This document shows positions 17,355-25,313 of a stretch of DNA of 64,000 nucleotides, piece after piece. A model generated the notes under the pieces. That model was not told the DNA's origin. It made no database searches and saw only the letters and a program-made list of their open reading frames with translations. The stretch is from Betaproteobacteria bacterium (lineage in GTDB: Bacteria > Pseudomonadota > Gammaproteobacteria > Burkholderiales > Casimicrobiaceae), in the NCBI GenBank assembly GCA_013298695.1, contig JAAFIS010000011.1, positions 1-64,000 on the forward strand, given 5' to 3'. A program made the translations under genes and the position numbers. Position 1 is the first letter of the stretch. The number at the start of each line of letters is the position of its first letter.

Positions 17355-18364
17355 GGTGAGCCGAAGTGCTGTTCTAAGTAGTTCGCGGCACCGATCAAGC
17401 CGGGCGAATCGCCGATCAATAAATAGGTAGGAATTTCCCTCAAATAGCCGCTAAAACGGCCCTTAAACTCAAAGGAATCGCGAAACAACTGTTCGTTAAA
17501 TCGAGCTTGAAGCCTAGGTATTACGCCGCCGCCGATATAGAGCCCGCCAAAAGATCCCGTCGTGAGCGCCAGGTTTCCCGCCACGTTTCCGAGAAACGCC
17601 GTCAGCAAATCAACCGCCTCGTCACATTCCGGATCGGAATGCGCCATCGCGTGCGCTGCGACCTCTGCCGGGGTGCGCTTAATGATGGGCTTTCCGGCAA
17701 GCGCGCACAACGCCTCGTACAGGGCAACCAACCCCGGCCCGGACACCGCACGCTCGGCAGAAACGTGACCGAATGTCGAACGCAGCACGCTAATTACGGC
17801 GGCTTCTCGCTCATTGGTTGCCGCCAGCGTGACGTGTCCGCCTTCCCCCGCGATCGCACGAAACCCGCCGTGTGCGACGGGCACGAGCGTCGCAACACCC
17901 AGTCCCGTGCCCGGGCCGATCACTGCGATGGGGGAATCGGCGCGGGCAGTCCCGCACCCGATTTTGTGCAATTCGGTAGACGTCAAGGTAGGCACTGCTG
18001 ATGCGAGCGCAACGAAATCGTTAATGAGCACACCATCGTGGGTGCCGAGCATCGAACGCAGCTTGGGCAACGAGATGTGCCACGGATGGTTGGTCATCTG
18101 GAATTCGTCGCTCGTGATGGGTGAGGCCACACCAAACGCGAATTTTTCGGGCTGCGAAAGGCGCTCTGAAGCGAGATAACGCTCAATTGCGGATTCAAGG
18201 GACGGAAAGTCGCGGGTGGGGAGCGACTTTGCATGCGAAATGTGAGCTCCGGGTTTTGATCTCCAACCGAATCGCGCGTTAGTGCCGCCGATATCGCCGA
18301 CCAGAACTGCACCAGAGTTGTGCGTAGAGTTCACAGATTTCAAAGAACCAACGACTGTAGCCAC
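17351..18364 (-). CDS. glk: Glucokinase
   Basis: 337 residues, with all the E. coli-type glucokinase motifs in canonical form: LVGDIGGTNARFGW, INDFVALASAVP, GPGTGLGVATLVP, GEGGHVTLAA, SAERAVSGPGL. It phosphorylates glucose with ATP. It is the first gene of the unit with the SDR and the Glk-RpiR fusion. A HexR-like sequence (18379-18391) lies just upstream of the ATG. Having both a free and a fused glucokinase in one operon suggests a division between catalysis and sensing. Confidence 0.93.
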   Translation of the reverse strand: MATVVGSLKSVNSTHNSGAVLVGDIGGTNARFGWRSKPGAHISHAKSLPTRDFPSLESAIERYLASERLSQPEKFAFGVASPITSDEFQMTNHPWHISLPKLRSMLGTHDGVLINDFVALASAVPTLTSTELHKIGCGTARADSPIAVIGPGTGLGVATLVPVAHGGFRAIAGEGGHVTLAATNEREAAVISVLRSTFGHVSAERAVSGPGLVALYEALCALAGKPIIKRTPAEVAAHAMAHSDPECDEAVDLLTAFLGNVAGNLALTTGSFGGLYIGGGVIPRLQARFNEQLFRDSFEFKGRFSGYLREIPTYLLIGDSPGLIGAANYLEQHFGSP

Positions 18365-18378
18365 GAACTGCTGCTCAT

Positions 18379-18391
18379 GTAGTTTTACTCA
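18379..18391 (+). promoter_or_regulatory. Weak HexR-like site upstream of glk
   Basis: GTAGTTTTACTCA shares the left half and core of the HexR consensus (TGTARTWWWATTACA, as I recall it from gammaproteobacteria) but the right arm is poor. It is 14 bases from the glk start, in its leader. Confidence 0.35.
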
Positions 18392-18693
18392 AATTTAGAG
18401 GTTAGCAGAATCAAGGTGTTGCGCAAACCCTTGATCCATCCCAGTTTACGAATTTGCGTCACCGTGCGGTAAGTTGCTGTGGCGTTCGCGCGTAGTTTGA
18501 GTACCTGATGCGAACCACAATGTGCGTTGAAAGCACCAAATGCTGCGGCGCACAAACGAGCGGCGTCTGAAAAATTAGTCAGCAAATTCAATGTGATGTC
18601 TTACAAGTCAACCCGTTTTTGGCGCAACATGTTGTCATAAAGTTGGTCCAAAACAGCGGTTTTAACAAACCTGAACGACGTCGTTTCGGTGTT

Positions 18694-18706
18694 GTAACAA
18701 TACTAC
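18694..18706 (+). promoter_or_regulatory. HexR-like operator in glk/TonB-receptor divergent gap
   Basis: GTAACAATACTAC reads GTAGTATTGTTAC on the other strand and is close to the two sites in the malK/glgP gap. It is about 210 bases upstream of the TonB receptor start and 330 from glk. The remaining part of the 550-base gap (18365-18914) shows no convincing gene. Confidence 0.55.
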
Positions 18707-18914
18707 ATTGCATTGAAAAATGTGTTGCTCGCACTGAAAAAGCTCCGCCACGTGCGTTAGCATCGCACTCGAAATAGGCATTGGTAGATTGTGGTGCCGC
18801 GCGAAAAAAGCGCACAACATAAATCTAGTTTTCCTACGTTCGGGCGTTGGCGAAAGTGCGAAGGACAGGACGCTTTCTGCTCATCTGCCGTTTTTTGGAC
18901 ATTAAGGAGGCATC

Positions 18915-21674
18915 TTGGAGCATCGTAAAAACACTCGCCGCAGTGGCGCGCACCCGTTTCAGTACAAACATTCGAGCTACGCCGTTGCGTTAGCGATTTT
19001 TGCAATGAGCGCCACGGTCTCCGTGAATGCTCAGCAAGCGCCAGAGAAAAAGGACGAAGCACAAAAGCTCGAAACCTTGACCGTTACCGGTATCCGCAAG
19101 GGTATCGAAGACGCGATCTCTGTCAAAAAGAATTCCGACAACATCGTCGAATCAATCTCTGCTGAAGATATCGGCAAACTTCCAGACAACAGTATTGCCG
19201 AGTCGATCGCTCGCTTGCCAGGCGTTGCAGCGCAGCGCGTTGCTGGTCGCGCGCAAGTGATCAGCGTACGCGGTCTCTCGCCAGATTTCGCAACAAGCTT
19301 GTTGAATGGTCGTGAGCTCGTGAGCACGGGCGACAACCGCAGCGTTGAATTCGACCAGTATCCATCTGAGCTTCTCGCAAGCGTTCTCGTTTACAAAACG
19401 CCGGATGCTGCGCTTGTGGGCCAAGGCCTCTCGGGCACGCTCGACATGCAAACCGTTCGCCCTTTGAATTTCGCGAACAGCGTCGTTGCGCTGAACGCGC
19501 GCGCCACGAACAATTCGCTTGGTTCCGCGGCTAACGCTAGTGCAAACGGCAACCGTTTAAGCGCTAGCTACATCGGTCAATTCGCTAATCGCACCGTCGG
19601 CTTCGCGCTGGGCTACGCACACCAGAAGTCGCCGGTTCAAGAAAACCAGGTCGGCACCTATGAGCCGTGGAAAACCGATTCGCGCCCAGGTCTGCCAGCC
19701 GGCACCTACTCGACCGACGGTATCAAAGCATTGCGCCGCACGGGCGAAGTTACGCGCGATGGCGTAATGGCAACCGTTGAGTTCCGTCCATCGAAGGCGT
19801 GGACTAGCGTCGTCGATCTTTTCCATTCGGAAGCAAAACAAACCGACACCGCCAATCAATGGGAAGTTAATACGCAGTACAACGGCGACTTCCCGTGTAA
19901 GCCAGCGTGCGTTTGGACGCCAACTGTCAACGGAAACAACACCTTGACCGGCGGCAAACTCACGGGCGTCTATCCGCTCGTTCGCGGCATGTACAACACG
20001 CGCGACGACAAGATTGACGCGTTCGGTTGGAACAATAAATTCAAGCTCGGCGTAGTCGCTGTGAATGCGGATGTGTCGTACTCAAAAGCGACTCGCGCGG
20101 AGATCAATCTCGAAAACAACACGCAGTTGATTCCACGTTCGTCGAGCTATGAAACGCTTAACTTAACGTTCCGCAACGACGGTTTCTCGCAAATCGTTCC
20201 AACGTTGAACTACACGAACCCCGCAAACCTGTTCCTCACGAACACGATCTACGGTTCGGGCTACGGCAAAACTCCGAGTGTGAAGGACGAGCTGACCAGC
20301 TTCAAACTTAGCGGTTCGATGCCTGCGCCCGCGATGATGTCGAGCATGTTTAGCGATCTCGAATTCGGTATCAATTACGCTGATCGCGAAAAAACCAAGC
20401 GCCAGCCAGAGGGCAGCATCAATCTAGGCCCGCAAGGTGACGTCGCGATCGGATCGCAGTTCCAGTACGGCTTGGTTGATTTGAGCTTTGCGGGCCTTGG
20501 CAAAATTCCTTCGTGGAATGTGCCCGGCGCAGTGGCACGCTACATGACGTTCAATCCTGTTGACAATCTCGACTACCTGATTCCGAAAGCTTGGACGGTC
20601 ACCGAGAAGGTCACTACCGGCTTCCTCAAGGCCAATATCTCTAGCCAATGGGGATCAACTGGGATTCGCGGCAACGTGGGACTTCAAGTTCAGGGCACCG
20701 ATCAGTCGTCGGCTTCACGCTACTTCGACCGTTCGCAACCTGCAGGTCAACAGATCAAACCGTTTTCCGACGGCAAATCGTATACCGACGTACTGCCTGC
20801 GCTGAACCTCGTGTTCGACATGCCGGGCGAGCAAACCATTCGCTTCGCCGCTGCACGTCAAATTGCTCGTCCACGCGTGGATCAGTTGCGCAGCTCGTTT
20901 GAGTTCGGGATCAGCAACGAAGGCGTGCCTGGCGGTAGTGGTGGCAATCCAAGGCTTGATCCGTGGCGCGCAAACGCCCTCGACTTGTCGTGGGAAAAAT
21001 ACTTTGGTACACGCGCTTACGTCGCGGCCGCTGCGTACTACAAAGATTTGCGTAGCTACATCTACACGCAATCACGCACCTACGACTTCTCGGCGGTCAC
21101 CGCAGGCATCACTCGTCCACCGCTTCCACGTACCAACATCGGCCAGTTCTCGGCGCCGTACAACGGCACCGGTGGTCGCTTGCAGGGCATCGAACTCGCG
21201 GCGTCGCTCCCACTGCGTATGGTGAGCCCTGCGCTCGATGGTTTCGGTATCGTGTTGAACGCGAGCTTTAACGACAGCAATGTGAAGATCAAAGACCCTG
21301 AGAGCGCATCGAGCGTTGGCGACGGCGAGATCAGTCTTCCGGGGCTCTCAAAGTCGAACTACAACATCACGGCCTACTACGAAAAAGCAGGATTCGAAGC
21401 GCGTATCAACCATCGCACTCGTTCTGACTTCATCGGTGAAATTGGCAACTTCAACGGCGCGCGCACATTGCGCTATGTCGTCGGTGAAAGCCAACTCGAT
21501 GCGCAGATTGGCTACAACTTCACGAGCGGCAGCCTCAAAGGCCTCGGTATCGTTTTCCAAGTGAGCAACCTCACCGACGAAGCGTATCGCACCTATGCAG
21601 GCACCAAGGATCGTCCGCTTGAGTACGCGAAATACGGCCGTACTTATCAGTTAGGCGCAAGCTACAAGTTCTAA
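18915..21674 (+). CDS. Large TonB-dependent receptor, probable maltodextrin uptake
   Basis: 919 residues from a TTG start at 18915. A perfect AAGGAGG at 18904-18910 lies four bases before the TTG and decides it. A long leader (about 40 residues, ending VNAQ) precedes a plug with TLTVTGIRKGIEDAISVKKN, DIGKLPDNSIAESIARLPGV and GLSPDFATSLLNGREL, the pattern of the TIGR01782 class found in Xanthomonas and Caulobacter, which includes the MalA maltodextrin receptor. The C-terminal strand ends TYQLGASYKF. Its location beside glucokinases and an amylase/mal cluster supports oligosaccharide uptake. A strong terminator follows. Confidence 0.88.
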   Translation: MEHRKNTRRSGAHPFQYKHSSYAVALAIFAMSATVSVNAQQAPEKKDEAQKLETLTVTGIRKGIEDAISVKKNSDNIVESISAEDIGKLPDNSIAESIARLPGVAAQRVAGRAQVISVRGLSPDFATSLLNGRELVSTGDNRSVEFDQYPSELLASVLVYKTPDAALVGQGLSGTLDMQTVRPLNFANSVVALNARATNNSLGSAANASANGNRLSASYIGQFANRTVGFALGYAHQKSPVQENQVGTYEPWKTDSRPGLPAGTYSTDGIKALRRTGEVTRDGVMATVEFRPSKAWTSVVDLFHSEAKQTDTANQWEVNTQYNGDFPCKPACVWTPTVNGNNTLTGGKLTGVYPLVRGMYNTRDDKIDAFGWNNKFKLGVVAVNADVSYSKATRAEINLENNTQLIPRSSSYETLNLTFRNDGFSQIVPTLNYTNPANLFLTNTIYGSGYGKTPSVKDELTSFKLSGSMPAPAMMSSMFSDLEFGINYADREKTKRQPEGSINLGPQGDVAIGSQFQYGLVDLSFAGLGKIPSWNVPGAVARYMTFNPVDNLDYLIPKAWTVTEKVTTGFLKANISSQWGSTGIRGNVGLQVQGTDQSSASRYFDRSQPAGQQIKPFSDGKSYTDVLPALNLVFDMPGEQTIRFAAARQIARPRVDQLRSSFEFGISNEGVPGGSGGNPRLDPWRANALDLSWEKYFGTRAYVAAAAYYKDLRSYIYTQSRTYDFSAVTAGITRPPLPRTNIGQFSAPYNGTGGRLQGIELAASLPLRMVSPALDGFGIVLNASFNDSNVKIKDPESASSVGDGEISLPGLSKSNYNITAYYEKAGFEARINHRTRSDFIGEIGNFNGARTLRYVVGESQLDAQIGYNFTSGSLKGLGIVFQVSNLTDEAYRTYAGTKDRPLEYAKYGRTYQLGASYKF

Positions 21675-21698
21675 TAACAATACCAGTCTCTCCACACT

Positions 21699-21731
21699 GC
21701 CCGCGATGACTGCAGTTATCGCGGGCTTTTT
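21699..21731 (+). terminator. Rho-independent terminator after the TonB receptor
   Basis: GCCCGCGAT pairs with ATCGCGGGC around a short GACTGCAGTT loop and is followed by TTTTTATTGTTG. It is 25 bases past the stop codon. The gap 21732-21898 shows no gene. Confidence 0.9.
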
Positions 21732-21898
21732 ATTGTTGTGGCTCGCGGAGAGATGTCCACGTTGTGGGCGGAGTGCGCAGATCATCGCCGCTGGGCGCGC
21801 TTCGCGCTTGCACGCCGTACTTTGTCGCACGTGAATTGGTTCAAACGGGCGTAGCGTGCAAAATCGCGCTTAGTTTCGACCAATCCTGCGTCTAATTT

Positions 21899-23158
21899 AT
21901 GAAAATCATCACCAAAGGTCGCGTCATCTTTGTGGGTTTCCTGATTGTGTTCGCTGCGTTATTTATCGCGGGCAAGGCAATTGAGAAACGATTCACTGGT
22001 GCCGATGAGAAGACACCGCGCTACAAAACAGCCGATGTTGATCGTGGATCCATCGTTCAGTTTGTCACTGCGACAGGCACTTTAAATCCGGTCGGTCTCG
22101 TCAATATCGGAACGCAGGTTTCGGGTACGGTGAACGAGGTTTTGGTTGACTTCAATTCGTCTGTAAGAAAAGGACAGGTGCTCGCAAAAATCGACCCTAC
22201 ACTCATTCAGGCCTCGATCAACCAGGCTGTTGCGTCTCTGGGTGCAGCGCGCGCGCAACTTACGCTCGCCGAGACCACCCATAATCGAAATTCAAAACTG
22301 GTGCAGCAAGGGTTTCTTTCGGCAGCAACGCTAGATCAGTCGCGCCAAGCGCTAGATGCAGCGAAGGCGCAGATTCAAGTCAATCAAGCGCAGCTTGATC
22401 GCGCAAAAGCCGACCTGTCGAATACGATCATTCGATCGCCGATTGATGGTGTGGTGATTAAGCGCACCGCGGATTTAGGTCAAACGGTCGCGGCGAGTTT
22501 TCAAACGCCAAATCTCTTTCAGATCGCGCGTGATTTAAAGAAGATGCAAATTGACACCAATGTGTCGGAGGCGGACGTGGGTCAGCTTAAAGAGGGCCAG
22601 GCCGCGCGCTTTGTGGTGGATGCGTTTCCCGAGCGAGATTTCGAAGGCAAAGTCCGGCAGTTTCGGCTCGCCGCCAATGTGCAACAGAACGTCGTTACGT
22701 ACAACGTGGTGATCGACGTCGACAATCCAGAAGAACTCTTGAAACCGGGGTTAACCGCGCAAGTCAGGATCATTACGTCGAACAAAGCGGACGCGCTACG
22801 CGTGCCAACTGCGGCGTTGCGCTACCGGCCGAGCGATTTTGAAATCGCAATGGACGCGATGAAAAAGAAGATGAAAGGCGACACGTCGAGCGAGAGGAAA
22901 GATGAAAAAGCAAGCGCGAAAGACGCGTCGCAAGCCACAGCAAACGATGCCGACGCAACCGACGAGCTTGGATTGCGCACAAAAACTGGCGAGCGTTTGT
23001 ATCGGGTGTACAAACTCGACAACAACGAAGCCAAGCCGGTGGACGTCGTAATTGGTATTGCGAATTCGAAATACACCGAGATCGTGAAAGGGTCGCTTGC
23101 AGCGGGCGACAAGGTGATCACGCGATCACTGTTGCCCGATCCTACAAAGCAGCAATAG
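21899..23158 (+). CDS. MacA-like periplasmic adaptor (HlyD family)
   Basis: 419 residues. One N-terminal membrane anchor (RVIFVGFLIVFAALFIAG) is followed by a lipoyl half (GTVNEVLVDFNSSVRKGQVLAKIDP), an alpha-helical hairpin (about residues 105-170), the second lipoyl half (IIRSPIDGVVIKR) and beta-barrel/MP domains. This is the MacA order. A charged Lys/Glu/Ser insertion (about residues 322-350) interrupts the distal domain. It would link a MacB-type inner-membrane ABC exporter to an outer-membrane channel. It is followed 11 bases later by the ATPase gene. Confidence 0.88.
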   Translation: MKIITKGRVIFVGFLIVFAALFIAGKAIEKRFTGADEKTPRYKTADVDRGSIVQFVTATGTLNPVGLVNIGTQVSGTVNEVLVDFNSSVRKGQVLAKIDPTLIQASINQAVASLGAARAQLTLAETTHNRNSKLVQQGFLSAATLDQSRQALDAAKAQIQVNQAQLDRAKADLSNTIIRSPIDGVVIKRTADLGQTVAASFQTPNLFQIARDLKKMQIDTNVSEADVGQLKEGQAARFVVDAFPERDFEGKVRQFRLAANVQQNVVTYNVVIDVDNPEELLKPGLTAQVRIITSNKADALRVPTAALRYRPSDFEIAMDAMKKKMKGDTSSERKDEKASAKDASQATANDADATDELGLRTKTGERLYRVYKLDNNEAKPVDVVIGIANSKYTEIVKGSLAAGDKVITRSLLPDPTKQQ

Positions 23159-23169
23159 GCAGCGCGACC

Positions 23170-23928
23170 ATGACCGCTTCGCCCTCGCGCGCTCCGTCGA
23201 CGCTGCTTGAAGTGCATGACGTGCGCAAAAGCTACGTCACTAATCTTGTGTCAACACCTGTGCTGCACGGGATTAATTTCTCGATGCTTCGCGGCGATTT
23301 TGTGGCGATCATGGGGCAATCGGGGTCGGGTAAGTCGACGCTCATGAATATCCTCGGATGTTTAGACACGCCAACCAGTGGAAACTATCGGCTTAATGAC
23401 CGAGAAGTCGCGTCGCTCTCGCGCGCAGAGCTTGCGGTATTGCGCAACCAAACGATTGGTTTTGTGTTTCAGAGCTTCAACTTGTTGAAGCGAATGACAA
23501 TTCAGGACAACGTAGCGCTTCCGCTGATCTACGCAGGCGTTTCGCGGGGCGAGGCGCGCAAGCGTGCGAGCGAGCAACTCGCGAAGGTCGGGCTCGGCGA
23601 ATACGGGCAACGACAACCCAATCAGCTCTCGGGCGGGCAACAACAGCGCGTTGCGATTGCAAGAGCGCTGGTTGCCGATCCGCCGTTGATTCTCGCCGAT
23701 GAACCGACTGGTAATCTTGACACCAAGACGAGCGAAGAAATTATGGCGCTGCTCACCATGCTCAATCGCGAACGCGGTCAAAGCATTATTCTGGTGACGC
23801 ATGAACCCGATATTGCAGCCTACGCGAGCCGCTTGATCCGTCTAAAAGACGGTCTCATTTTGTTCGACGGCCCGGCCGCTGAAGGGCTCCATCAAATGCG
23901 CATCGAATCTAGTGAGGCGCTCGTATGA
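23170..23928 (+). CDS. MacB-type ABC transporter ATPase
   Basis: 252 residues with Walker [10 protein letters not shown], signature [15 protein letters not shown], Walker [13 protein letters not shown] and H-loop VTHEPD. It is of the LolD/MacB subclass, with the typical NRTIGFVFQ-like Q-loop ([14 protein letters not shown]). The ATPase and permease are separate genes here, whereas E. coli MacB is a fusion. The stop overlaps the permease start (ATGA), so the two are translationally coupled. Confidence 0.92.
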   Translation: MTASPSRAPSTLLEVHDVRKSYVTNLVSTPVLHGINFSMLRGDFVAIMGQSGSGKSTLMNILGCLDTPTSGNYRLNDREVASLSRAELAVLRNQTIGFVFQSFNLLKRMTIQDNVALPLIYAGVSRGEARKRASEQLAKVGLGEYGQRQPNQLSGGQQQRVAIARALVADPPLILADEPTGNLDTKTSEEIMALLTMLNRERGQSIILVTHEPDIAAYASRLIRLKDGLILFDGPAAEGLHQMRIESSEALV

Positions 23929-25148
23929 AGTTCGCTCATGTCTTCGCTGAAGCTTTCCGCGCGATGCTCGCTAATCCGCTGCGCACGATGCTCACTATGC
24001 TTGGCATCATCATCGGTATCGCGAGTGTTGTGTTGATGCTTGCTATTGGTGACGGCATTAAAAAATTCATCGATAAACAGCTCGCCGTACTCGGCAGTAA
24101 TCTCGTACTTGTGCAATCCGATACGCGAAAAAATGTCGGTGCGCGATTACGCTCGGGCAGCGTTCAGACGCTCACTGTCGACGACGCGCAGCAGATCAAT
24201 TCGCTTGCGAGCGTCGGCGGCGCGGCACCCATGCTCTCAACGTTTTCTCAAATTGCCTACGGCAACGCCAACAGCAATAGCCAGGTTCAGGGGACGACGC
24301 CTGAAACATTCAAGATTCGCAACCTGCGCATGGGAAAAGGCATTCCGCTATCGGAAGTCGACATCGCGAGTGCCTCGCGTGTAGCGGTGCTCGGAAAAAA
24401 ACTCGCAGAAGAGCTCTTCTACAAAAACGACCCGATTGGACAAACGATTCGCATTGATAACCAAAGTTTTCAAGTGATTGGCGTGCTCGATAACGAAGGC
24501 CAGAGTTTCGATACCGGCGACATTGGGCAAGTCGTACTCGTGCCGATTTCAACCGCACGTGTCGCGCTAATTCGCACGCCAACGCCGCGCTCGGTGGCCT
24601 ACATCGTTGCGCAAGCAAAGAGTGCGGAGCAGGTCAATGACATGGTGGCTGACATCGAAGAATTGCTTCGTGATCGGCATCGCATTCGTGCTGACGATGC
24701 CGACGATTTTCGGGTAGTTAACTTCGGTGAATTCGCGAAGCAAGGCGAGGCGATCGGCAAAGGACTCGCCTTCGCGCTGGGATTCATCGGTGCGGTGTCG
24801 CTCGTCGTGGGCGGCATTGGCATCATGAACATCATGCTTGTGTCAGTGACGGAACGTACACGAGAAATCGGTATTCGTATGGCGATTGGCGCAATGCCCA
24901 GCGACGTGCTTTGGCAATTCTTGATCGAGGCAGTTGCGATTTGCGTGGTGAGCGGCGTAATCGGGATTGCGCTTTCAATGGGGCTCGCTGCAGCGGTGAA
25001 CGCGACTGGCACATTCGAGCTGACTGTGGGCATGCGGGCGATTTTGATCGCGACCCTGTTCAGTGGCTTCGTGGGTGTGTTTTTCGGTTTTTATCCGGCG
25101 CGTCGTGCGTCGAAATTACAGCCGGTGGAATGCTTGCGCTACGAGTAG
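23925..25148 (+). CDS. MacB-type ABC transporter permease (FtsX family)
   Basis: 407 residues. TM1 is at about residues 22-42 (MLTMLGIIIGIASVVLML), then a large periplasmic MacB_PCD domain (about 50-270) and three C-terminal TM segments (FALGFIGAVSLVVGGIGIMNIML, the FtsX domain with ERTREIGIRMAIGA, and FSGFVGVFFGFYPARRASKL). The FtsX-family signature is complete. With the adaptor and ATPase it forms a mechanotransmission exporter; known substrates in the family are macrolides, peptides or lipoproteins. Its substrate and its link to sugar metabolism are unknown. Confidence 0.9.
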   Translation: MKFAHVFAEAFRAMLANPLRTMLTMLGIIIGIASVVLMLAIGDGIKKFIDKQLAVLGSNLVLVQSDTRKNVGARLRSGSVQTLTVDDAQQINSLASVGGAAPMLSTFSQIAYGNANSNSQVQGTTPETFKIRNLRMGKGIPLSEVDIASASRVAVLGKKLAEELFYKNDPIGQTIRIDNQSFQVIGVLDNEGQSFDTGDIGQVVLVPISTARVALIRTPTPRSVAYIVAQAKSAEQVNDMVADIEELLRDRHRIRADDADDFRVVNFGEFAKQGEAIGKGLAFALGFIGAVSLVVGGIGIMNIMLVSVTERTREIGIRMAIGAMPSDVLWQFLIEAVAICVVSGVIGIALSMGLAAAVNATGTFELTVGMRAILIATLFSGFVGVFFGFYPARRASKLQPVECLRYE

Positions 25149-25208
25149 AACGCGCCGTAAGTTGATCGCAGAACGCGATCAAATCGGATAACAACTTAAT
25201 GCGGTTAC

Positions 25209-25292
25209 GTTCAATTAATCCGGGCGACGTGGCGTTTTCAGCATATTCTCGATATTACAGTGAATTTTATCTATCGCCCAACTAAATTGGGC
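25209..25292 (-). repeat. Twin-palindrome element, copy E
   Basis: Read on the minus strand, the first unit 25292-25276 is GCCCAATTTAGTTGGGC. A 50-base spacer with CG at its centre (25250-25251) follows, then unit 25225-25209 GCCCGGATTAATTGAAC. It sits between two convergent genes. Confidence 0.85.
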
Positions 25293-25313
25293 GATAAGCA
25301 CGAAAGCTATAGT

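Noticed and set aside
18385-18591. 68-residue minus-strand frame between glk and the TonB receptor
   Set aside because: No ribosome site, no family resemblance and it overlaps the probable regulatory region.
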